From Phlebopus portentosus (lineage: Eukaryota; Basidiomycota; Agaricomycetes; Boletales; Boletinellaceae), in assembly GCA_037892935.1 (NCBI GenBank), contig JAYXKI010000001.1, positions 2,790,001 to 2,854,000 on the forward strand: 64,000 bases of DNA. The letters are read 5' to 3'. Position 1 is the first letter of the stretch; each line of letters starts with the position of its first letter. A program made the position numbers and the translations under genes. The notes beneath the pieces are model-generated. The model was not told the DNA's origin and searched no databases. It saw only the letters and a program-made list of their open reading frames with translations. This document shows, piece by piece, positions 56,664-64,000 of this stretch.

Positions 56664-59202
56664 ATGTCCCTTGTCCCTGCTTCTATCTCTTCTAAGTCTG
56701 ACAAGCTAGATCCTCCAGATGATGAGGGTCAGGTCCAGAAGGCTGTTTCTGCAGTCTTGGCTTCAGGGTTTAACCCAGAAAGTCAACGCTTTTATCTTTC
56801 AATCTCACAAGCTGCTCTTCAATTTGGAGTCTCACGCTTCATGGTTTCCAGACGCCTTCGAGGTATTCAGGATCGTCGAACTGCTCATCAGCATCAGCAG
56901 AATTTGTCTCCTTCTCAGGAGGCAATTCTTGCAGATTGGGCAAAATCAATCGCACATCGCTCCATTCCATTGACTTCTGATACCTTTTGCAAGAAGGCAG
57001 AGTTGATTATAGGATCTCCTCTAGGCGAAACATGGTTCAGGAAGTATTTAAAGCGCAATCCAGATGTTAAACTACTCTAGACAGTGCCTCTTGAATCATG
57101 TCGTGCGCAGGCACTCAACTGCTCTACTGTTAAAGGCTATTTTGATCTTCTATCTGGAATTATTGGAAAGTACAACATCTCTCCATCTAACATATACAAC
57201 ATGGATGAGAAGGGCATTCAACTTGGTATTGGAGGTCGAGCTCGTGTTCTAGTTGACAGAAATCAGAAGACAGTTAGGATGATTCAGGATGGCAACAAGG
57301 AGCTTGTAACTATCATTGAATGTGTCTGTGCAGACGGATCAGCACTTCAGCCTCTTTTTATCATGAAGGGAATGCGGACCAGCCCCTCATGGGCATCAGA
57401 TAATCCAATCCAAGCAGGGTACGTAAAATAACATTATAATATATACAGACATCTATTAAAACTAGTCTAGTATTGCGTCTTCTCCAAATGGATGGACAGA
57501 CACTGAGCTGGGTTCTTTGTGGCTCGAAAAAAATTTTGAGCCTCAGAGTTCAGCAAAGATGACGGAAAAGGACACCATCAGGCTGCTTATCTTGGATGGA
57601 CATAACTCCCACTGTAGTCTTGCATTTCTGGGGTTGGCGGAGAGGTTCAAGATATTTATTCTGTGTCTGCCTCCTCATACGACGCATGAATTGCAGCCTT
57701 GCGATGTTGGTGTATTTGGACCTCTCAGCACGCACTACAAAGTAGAAGTGTCAGGCATGGCAAAGAATCACGTCGCTGTCTCAAAACAGAATGTTGTTTC
57801 CATCTACAGCTATGCTCGAGCAAAGGCTTTCACCTTCAAAACAATCCAGATGTCATTTTGCAAATGTGGCATTTACCCACTTAATTCTGATGCAATTTCC
57901 GACATTGCCTTCCAACCTGCACTGGTAACGACTACGCAGTCTGCCCAGCCCATCCCATCAGAAACACCACGGTTTATAAATGCAGTTTTTACAGCCCCAG
58001 GTATGCTCTATATCTCCGTGTTTTACCTATGCTAAAGTTATTCAAGATATAGCAATCAATGACATGGTTGACGCAGTTGAACAACTGGACAGCACTGCAA
58101 ATCATGTTCTTAATGAAATCACGGTGACTAGGCAGTCTGGCAAATTTTCTCTACACTTACCGGACATGCCTTTATCCCTTCCCTTCACTGCTACGAAGGT
58201 TGAGTTGCGCAAACAGATTACATTGCTCGAGAGGCTCCTACAGCAGGCATTAGAACAAATTGCTGCAGATCATGCACAGAAGATCCTAATGGATGATGAA
58301 AATGGTCAGCTTCGCACGCAGCTGTTTCAGAAGAAGAAAGATAAGGATGGTACACGGGCACATACAGTGAGTGCCCGTCTACTTACCCATGAAGACTCAG
58401 ACCTATGGAACCAGATCTATCAGCACAAAAAGACGTTTAAAGCTTTATACGAAGAGCTAGAACTGAAGGCAGTGGAGTTCAGAAAGAGGCGAGAAGAGAA
58501 GGAAAAGAAAGAGAAAGAAGCAAAGAAGAAGATGGAAAAGGATGCAAAGATTACACGAAAGGAAGCGGAGGCAGCAGAAAAAGCTGCAAAGAAGGTGTCT
58601 GAAGCAGCAGAGAGGACAGCCAGAAAGGAGGTGGATGCACGCGAGAGGGCTGCAAGAAGGGACGCAGAAGCAGAAGAGAAATCAGCAAAGAAGGCAGCAG
58701 AAAGGGTGGCGAGAACTGCCAGGCAGGAGGCAGAGGTGGTAGCAAAGGCTGCAAAGGCTGCTGAGAGGACTGCAGGATACAAGAGGGCGAAACAGAACAA
58801 AAAAATCAGTCCTCTTGACGCAAATAAAGAGAATGTGCACGCACCAGCCAATAGGATCACTATTCAAGCTTCACCAGTCCAGCGTCAGCGTCAGCCTCGT
58901 CCTCGTCCTGCATACCATGGAGTATTAGCAGATTCACATACGTCAAATCAGAATCTACAGACGCACGTACCTGTAGTTGACCCACAGCTCCTGACTCTCG
59001 GAGAGAAACGCAATCGATCTGTCACTGATGAACATGCACAGAAGGATGATGTAAGGACTCGAACATTTTCCTTTTCTTTTCTTATGTCATCACTCATTTT
59101 AATATTCTTTTTCCTTTTCTTTTATTTTTCTTATGCGCTTATTCATCCAATTGCCGGAACATTCCACAACGTTCTATCACGCTCACTAATCATCTCATTC
59201 CT
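55899..59202 (+). mobile_element. Pogo/Tigger-like DNA transposon (left end tentative, right end beyond the inserted retrotransposon)
   Basis: The span is set by the transposase gene and a possible left end with the duplicated ACGCTCAGT at 55899-55925. The right end is not seen: a retrotransposon LTR starts at about 59203, inside what looks like the last intron of the transposase. Terminal inverted repeats could not be confirmed, so the left border is uncertain. Confidence 0.5.
56664..59049 (+). pseudogene. Pogo/DDE_1-superfamily transposase with in-frame stop
   Basis: This is a DDE_1-type (pogo/Tigger/Fot1-like) transposase. From ATG 56664 the first part has SISQAALQFGVSRFMVSRRL (helix-turn-helix DNA-binding) and a CENP-B-like second helix ending WFRKYLKRNPDVKLL. 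An in-frame TAG at 57078-57080 follows; the same frame then continues as TVPLESCRAQALNCS. The catalytic acidic residues lie in YNMDEKGIQLG, LLILDGHNSHCS and LQPCDVGVFGPL. Introns near 57421-57470 and 57999-58046 join in frame. The C-terminal third is a long Lys/Ala/Glu coiled coil (58480-58800), unusual for the family. After KDD at about 59049 a donor GTAAGG occurs with no acceptor before the LTR. Confidence 0.82.
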
Positions 59203-59467
59203 TGTCATGTGACTTCCTAATAGAGTAGACCTTTCCCACGCTCAAAGTCTATATAAGTAGATAGTTTGACTCTTTCGTTCCTTGTCTTTCTATTCTACTT
59301 ACCTTCACTGCGACATAGGTATCTACTCTTGTATTATTAGTTTGCTGAATTCTACTTACCTTCACTGCGACATAGCGTGCGTATAGCCCGGCAACTCGCG
59401 TTAGCCAGTTGTTTGTTGTTGTGTTGGCCGCCTCGAGATCGACGCCTGTTAGTCTCGCCGCCTAACA
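59203..59467 (+). repeat. Putative 5' LTR (265 bp)
   Basis: It begins TGTCATGTGAC and ends CTAACA (TGT...ACA inverted ends). A TATA-like box, TCTATATAA, lies at 59249-59257 and the predicted transcript start about 30 bp later. The borders are inferred from the end motifs and the adjacent primer-binding site; the 3' LTR is outside the window, so they are not proven. Confidence 0.65.
59292..59375 (+). repeat. 27-bp direct repeat inside the LTR
   Basis: The same 27 bases (starting ATTCTACTTACCTTCACTGC) occur at 59292-59318 and 59349-59375, 57 bp apart, in the region just after the predicted transcript start. Confidence 0.9.
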
Positions 59468-59468
59468 T

Positions 59469-59479
59469 AATAGAAAGAC
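59469..59479 (+). promoter_or_regulatory. Primer-binding site complementary to own transcript start (self-priming)
   Basis: AATAGAAAGAC lies one base after the LTR end. Its reverse complement, GTCTTTCTATT, occurs exactly at 59284-59294, about 30 bp downstream of the TATA box where transcription would start. In the Tf1/sushi group the first 11 nt of the RNA fold back on the primer-binding site. No resemblance to a tRNA-derived site was seen. Confidence 0.72.
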
Positions 59480-59865
59480 CTACTCTCAAACCCGTGGTTT
59501 AACCACTCGTTTGTCGCTACCCCACGCAGGAGACACATCGACGGTCAACGACCGCGCCCATCCCGGATTTATCCGAGCAACCCCTATCTTGCCCGTCAAG
59601 GTCCGACTGACTTTGACGTGTCCCGATAGTTCCCGAAAACAATTAATCAACCCTCCAATCGTGGCGCTCCGAATCACTCTTCTGTGGAACTCGCATCAGA
59701 CGTTCTCGTGGGTGACTCATAGAGTCCAATCATCATCAAGCATCTCGTTCATCATCTACCTCGGTGCCTTCCGACTAGTCATCAATTTCAAAGACGAGCC
59801 GGTCATCCGAAGTCGGTCCTGTCCGAACACCGTACCGATCCCCGTTCCACCCCCGGCCTATCAAG

Positions 59866-61317
59866 GTGGATCTAACTGACGACCAGCGGGCGGCTCTCCC
59901 GACAAACTGTAGGTGGAGCGCGTCACGAGGACATCACATTGTCAAGTCAGGTGATCAAATCTTTACTGCCTGGTGGGACGAGAACGCGAAGAAGTGGTAC
60001 TCTGACAGAGAAGGAAAGTCGCTTTATTGGCGAGCGAAGCGAGAGGGAGACATAGATGATCCTGCCCCCGCTACCCCCACGCGATCAACGGCTCCTTTAC
60101 CAGGGCCATCAACATCGACAGGCCAGACGTCAGCTCCACCTATAGCACCTTCATTGTCTTTCACTGAACCACGAGAACCTGCTCCGCTCGTACCAACAGA
60201 CGAAGAAGAGGAGGACGAAGAAGAAGAGCAAGAGATGTCGTTGTCGAAAGAGTCAATAACGGACCTTGCTACGGCGATCGCGCTAGCGCTCCAGGCAGCA
60301 GGAGAAGGCATGGGCCAAGGATCAAAGTCAAACAAGGTTCATATCGCCAAGCCCCGAGATTTCGATGGCGAGCACGGATATGTCGACTTCAAACGAGAGC
60401 TGCGCCTGTATGTCTATGCATCAGAGTCGGAGTTTAGGACAAGCAAAGCAAAGATCATGTTCGCTCTGTCGTATATGAAGAGCGGTACTGCGGCGAGCTG
60501 GGCGGAAAGCTACACGAGTGGTGCAATCGATGAACATGGTAGGATAGCATTCAAGGACACTTGGGACGCTTTCCTAAAGAAGCTCGATACCTCGTTCGAC
60601 GACCCGGCCCGGTCTCAAAAAGCATTTGAACGACTCGACGCGATGTATCAGGGCGATCTCAATGCAGATGAATTCTTCAACAAGTTTGACATTTGCCGAG
60701 TGGATGCTGGACTGGCCACGGAGGCTCACGACGAATGGCTGATGAGTCGCCTCAGGAGGGCTCTGAACCCAAAGGTGGTCGAAGGTATCATGCGTTTACC
60801 CAACGAGCCAATGACGTACAAAGAATTCAAGAAGGCGGCAGTCAAGGTTGACAGGGTTGAGCGCCAGATCAGAGATCTGATGGCCGAACGCCGGAGGAAG
60901 ACGATCAGCTCAACGATGATGAAACCAGCGCCACAACCATTGAAACGTCCGGCACCACCTCAACAAGCAGCTCGCCCCTTTGCTCCACCCGTCCAAGATC
61001 GTCGTGACACCACTGGAGTAACATATGGAGGCTTAGGCCAGCCGATGGACGTGATGATGAACCAGGCGCGCCGTACACGCGCTTGCTATAAGTGTGGTCA
61101 GGTAGGCCACTACATCCGGGAATGCCCTCGAGGCCGTGAAGCAATACGTGCAATCATTGCGGCCTTCGTTCCAGCAGACAGAAAGGCGCTCTTCGAGGAA
61201 CTCGGCCAAGCCAAGGAATCCTCCTTCGAAGAGGTCGACGACGTCGATGTACGAGCGGTACCCGCTGATTTGGAAGAACTCGTAGAAGGCGAGGGTTTTC
61301 CGGAAGACCAGACGTAG
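59866..61317 (+). CDS. Retrotransposon Gag with CCHC zinc knuckle
   Basis: This is a Ty3/gypsy Gag polyprotein. The frame is open from GTG 59866; the first in-frame ATG that I can find is 60235. The N-terminal part has WSASRGHHIVKSGDQIFTAW and an acidic run of Glu/Asp. The capsid-like core has VHIAKPRDFDGEHGYVDFKR, FALSYMKSGTAASWAESY, WDAFLKKLDTSFDDP and RLDAMYQGDLNADEFFNKF. The nucleocapsid has a zinc knuckle, CYKCGQVGHYIRECP. The frame ends at the TAG 61315-61317. Whether translation begins at ATG 60235 or upstream by a non-AUG codon is unresolved. Confidence 0.85.
   Translation: MDLTDDQRAALPTNCRWSASRGHHIVKSGDQIFTAWWDENAKKWYSDREGKSLYWRAKREGDIDDPAPATPTRSTAPLPGPSTSTGQTSAPPIAPSLSFTEPREPAPLVPTDEEEEDEEEEQEMSLSKESITDLATAIALALQAAGEGMGQGSKSNKVHIAKPRDFDGEHGYVDFKRELRLYVYASESEFRTSKAKIMFALSYMKSGTAASWAESYTSGAIDEHGRIAFKDTWDAFLKKLDTSFDDPARSQKAFERLDAMYQGDLNADEFFNKFDICRVDAGLATEAHDEWLMSRLRRALNPKVVEGIMRLPNEPMTYKEFKKAAVKVDRVERQIRDLMAERRRKTISSTMMKPAPQPLKRPAPPQQAARPFAPPVQDRRDTTGVTYGGLGQPMDVMMNQARRTRACYKCGQVGHYIRECPRGREAIRAIIAAFVPADRKALFEELGQAKESSFEEVDDVDVRAVPADLEELVEGEGFPEDQT
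61293..61299 (+). promoter_or_regulatory. -1 ribosomal frameshift heptamer GGGTTTT
   Basis: G GGT TTT in the Gag frame matches the X XXY YYZ slippery pattern. It lies 16 bases before the Gag stop, and a -1 shift enters the open protease/Pol frame directly. Confidence 0.6.
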
Positions 61318-61957
61318 ACGTCGGAACGACTGGTCGATCACCTAAAGGATTCTTTTCGTCGGACTCGTTAAAATATAATCGTCCTGTTGTACAATACCAA
61401 GATGCGAATATCAGTGACGGTTTCACCCTTCGAAAACTCCTTACCGATGTAATACCTGATGAACCTGAAGCGGACGACGATGACTTCGACGTCTACACAG
61501 ATTTGTTGGTTAGAAAAGTGAATGCGCAAGCAGGCGATTCGAACGAGCTTAGTGTGGAAGAGCGGAATCAAACCGCTATAAAAAATGAGGTTGAGGCGGA
61601 AGCACCTTACCGCGAGAACGTTGTTGCTCAGGCGAACGATACTGAAGCAGTATGGGATGTGGTTGGCAGACGCGCGGCTGAGGTATGGCGCGAGGGCATA
61701 GTGGACGCAGATCAATTCATCCGGAGGGTGGGAGGAAAGGAGTTGGACGCTTTCGTTAGCATCGTACATCCAAAGATAGCGGGCGATGATGAAGTAGATT
61801 TGTCAAACCCTCTACTCGAAGAGGAAAACTTCATCGATGCTCATGCACTAATTGACTCGGGATGCACGGGTTCATGTATCGATGAGGGCTTTGTCAAACG
61901 ATACGGTTTCCCCACCCAAAGGTACATTCGGCCTAGACCAGTCTTCAATGCTGACGG

Positions 61958-63810
61958 TGTAGTGCGCCGCACTAACCTGTACCGGTCCAGCGGCACAGGC
62001 CTGTAAGGGCTGTACTCCCCTATGCCATACCCAGGACACCCCGCGTACTATTGTCAGCAAACCAGCCTTCGCCGCCGTTACCCATAATACAGCCTGCTCA
62101 GTGGCCGCCGGACCTTCGGCGGCCTGGGAACAGCACCCACGCCGCCGCCACCGCCGACCATACGAACCGGCGGCGACGCCTCCACTCCTATCCTATGATC
62201 ACCTTGTCCCCCCTTCGACCAGATCCTAGTTCCCCTTCTCCAGCCTCTCTCAAGAACGGTTCCGCTGAATCCGGTGACTCCGGGCTTCGGAAATGCTCGC
62301 ACGGCGGCCGGACACGCTGCGGCGGATGTATATCGCGCCATCGCGGAGGTGTATGCCCGCCGCCGCGCCGGCTGGGTGAACGATAACCAATCTCAGGTCC
62401 ATTTCGTTGATTGTTTCATATTCTTATCATCCCACATTGTACGCCGAGCGCGGTAGCGCGCCCGGCGGCCGTCCGTATATTCCCCCTTTTAGTTTTATTC
62501 GACCCCTTGGCGTTTCAGATCCATATAGAGCGCACCCTGACCGATCCGAACGGCGCCGACGTTCGACACGACGTACCAGCACCCCGCCGTTCCGATTGGG
62601 GCGCCCCTAGGTCTTGGTGGCTTGGCGGCGCATCTCGGCGGCGGCCCCCGCCGTCGCGGCGCGCCTGTCACGCCTCGCCGCCCGCCGCTTTAAGTGATAT
62701 TTCTTATCAAGGACTCATAGTATATATAGAGAGCATGTATCTATCCTAAAAAGCAGCAGATATACACTCTAGAACGCAGTTACCAGAGACCAACCACAAG
62801 TAAAGAAGCCCCCTTCAAGAAACCAGTATATATAGAGAACCAGACAGCCGGATCGGGCGAACTCCCGGTCACGTGCCCTCGCCGATCTCGTCCTGACGGC
62901 GTCGGCCCCGATCTCACAGGATAGAAGCCGCTGGGCTCATTCGCGGCCCTGGTCATCTCCCTTCTGCGCAGCTGTCACTCGTCTAGTAATCGCTCTGAGG
63001 ACTTCCCACTTATATCTGCATCGCCGTCCCTCTCTCTCTAGCCTCCGCCGCCGCTCGGTCCTGAGCATTTGGGATTCCTCCTCCACGTCCCGACGCAGCC
63101 GTCACTCCTCTAGTAATCAATCCCGCGGTCTTCGATTTCTCCCTGCGCCTGAGGCCCCTTTTGTCCTTCGCCGCCGCCACTCGGTTCAGATCGTTTGTGA
63201 TTCTTCCTCAACCCCTCGACGCAGCCGTCACTCTTCTAGGCATCTGTTATACTTCCTCGATGTCTCGACGCAGCTGTCACTCTTCTTGTATTCGCCGCTG
63301 CCGTCGGCGCCGGCACTCCTTTTCGACTGAATCCAGTCTCCCACTTCTCGCCGCCTCCGCCGCCTCCGCGTCGTTCCACCGCCGACACTACTCCCCTTTC
63401 AAGTGGTGTCGACGCTCCCTCTCCCGGATCTTCTCTGGGTCGTTCCGACGTCATCTCCCCGACTACCAGGCGGAATTGCGCTGGTGCGAACCTCCGCCGG
63501 CGCTGCACCCAGTCCGCCGCACGCAGTCCGCCGCTGCGGCCCCTTCGCCGGTTCAGTCGGACTCGGCGATCCCTATACAGCCGCCGAGGCCCGGATCGCC
63601 GCGGCGAGTTATTCGAAGGCGCGGCGGATCTGCCTAACGGCCAGATCCTTGTGCATCTGAGCTGAGTGTCGCTTCTGAAAGCCTGTAGGTAGTCTGTAGG
63701 TCTGGTAGGACCTCCCCTTTTTCCTCTCGACACCTTTGACATCGCCTCCCTGTGGTCGAACGCCGCCGCCGCCGCCTTTGTCCCTATCTAGGAGAGTCTG
63801 ATAGTCTACA
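61958..63810. mobile_element. 1,853-bp insertion with TGTAG...CTACA ends (solo-LTR-like)
   Basis: The element splits the retropepsin frame. It starts TGTAG and ends CTACA (5-bp inverted ends with TG...CA), and both sides carry ACGG (61954-61957, 63811-63814). Removing it with one ACGG restores an uninterrupted protease frame. Content is GC-rich with a stem GGCCGCCG/CGGCGGCC (62103-62124). There is a 14-bp direct repeat with TATA-like cores at 62719-62732 and 62825-62838, and four degenerate GCAGCYGTCACTC units. No open frame with a recognisable domain was found. Most likely it is a solo LTR or a non-autonomous LTR-type element. Confidence 0.72.
62968..63286 (+). repeat. Four dispersed GCAGCYGTCACTC units inside the insertion
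   Basis: Near-identical copies of GCAGC(C/T)GTCACTCNTCT lie at 62968, 63095, 63221 and 63270; the first two are followed by AGTAATC. Their flanks are GC-rich and also partly similar. Confidence 0.8.
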
Positions 63811-64000
63811 ACGGAACAAGCAATGAGGCGGGATTGATCAAGGAATATGTAGTCGTACGAATGTTCTTTGGGAAACACGAAGAGGAGATACGACTGGCGG
63901 TGACATCCTTAGCATTGAGCAACATCTTCCTCGGACATGACTGGTTGACGAAGCACAATCCTGAGATCGACTGGAGGTCAGGAACAGTCAAGTTCACGCG

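Larger units (their letters stand above)
59203..64000 (+). mobile_element. Ty3/gypsy-type LTR retrotransposon, Tf1/sushi-like, truncated by window edge
   Basis: The order is LTR (59203-59467), primer-binding site, gag with CCHC zinc knuckle (59866-61317) and a protease frame -1 to gag (from 61299). The region resuming at 63811 encodes NEAGLIKEYVVVRMFFGKHE and LGHDWLTKHNPEIDW, the fold end of a gypsy retropepsin. Reverse transcriptase, integrase and the 3' LTR lie beyond the window. The protease region is interrupted by another 1.85-kb insertion, so this copy cannot make intact Pol. Confidence 0.85.
61299..64000 (+). pseudogene. Retrotransposon Pol N-terminus with retropepsin, interrupted
   Basis: The frame is -1 to Gag and open from the slip site. 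It has a long spacer, then the retropepsin motif HALIDSGCTGSCIDEGFV (active-site DSG). It reads to VFNADG at 61957, where the family would continue with T(S)NEAG. The rest of the domain, SNEAGLIKEYVVVR to NPEIDWRSGTVKFT, resumes at about 63815. The 1,853-bp insertion in between has stops, so no intact Pol can be made. Reverse transcriptase lies beyond the window. Confidence 0.82.

Noticed and set aside
58420..58860. 146-codon antisense frame rich in Ser, Phe and Ala
   Set aside because: It is the reverse complement of the transposase coiled coil; composition only.
63161..63637. 158-codon Arg/Ser-rich frame within the 1.85-kb insertion
   Set aside because: GC-rich repeats give open frames in several phases; no domain or conserved motif.
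1..64000. CRISPR arrays, bacterial operons, ribosome binding sites, tRNA or rRNA genes
   Set aside because: The DNA is eukaryotic with spliced genes; no regularly spaced repeats, and no tRNA or rRNA recognised by eye (a tRNA scan would be decisive).

Overview
The window is nuclear DNA of a filamentous fungus, most likely a basidiomycete of the Agaricomycetes. Genes are dense (about 1.5-2 kb apart) and lie on both strands. Most are split by many 50-70 bp GT-AG introns. The products are typical fungal proteins: fused HisH-HisF, Pal1, ICE2, DUG3, a cytochrome-b5 sphingolipid desaturase and Rrp36. Exon structures given here were worked out by eye from splice signals and family resemblance; no search was run.

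Layout. 0-14.8 kb holds housekeeping genes: the 3' part of ICE2, a low-molecular-weight tyrosine phosphatase, ribosomal protein eL13, a delta-8 sphingolipid desaturase, Pal1, histidine synthase HIS7 divergent from phosphoglycerate dehydrogenase, a short-chain reductase and an SH3BGR-type thioredoxin-fold protein. 16.1-19.5 kb holds an unrecognised coiled-coil gene with a GDGTT motif and a GCGMHKELN motif. Three of its introns are near-copies of one another, and one exon carries a frameshift. 20-35 kb holds Rrp36, NUS1, SEC17/alpha-SNAP, phosphoacetylglucosamine mutase, DUG3, a cupin, a rhamnose-dehydrogenase-like SDR, an atypical ketol-acid reductoisomerase and an Rsd1/RBM39 splicing factor. 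35.6-51 kb holds an acyl-CoA thioesterase, an HSL-type esterase, D-serine dehydratase, a Rab4-like GTPase, a mucin-like membrane protein, an SGT1-type CS/SGS protein, a GST-like protein and a GT31-like glycosyltransferase. A second mucin-like paralogue lies at 52.6-54.8 kb.

55.9-64 kb is a nest of mobile DNA. A pogo/DDE_1 transposon with an in-frame stop is followed, apparently inside its last intron, by a Ty3/gypsy retrotransposon that runs off the window. Its LTR, an 11-nt match between the predicted transcript start and the primer-binding site, and a -1 slippery heptamer between gag and pol fit a Tf1/sushi-like self-primed element. Its protease coding region is interrupted by a third element of 1,853 bp, which has TGTAG/CTACA ends and a 4-bp ACGG target duplication.

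The most unusual features are the repeated (introner-like) introns at 16.9-18.1 kb, the three-level nest with its self-priming signature, and the reductoisomerase, which looks unlike the mitochondrial fungal ILV5.
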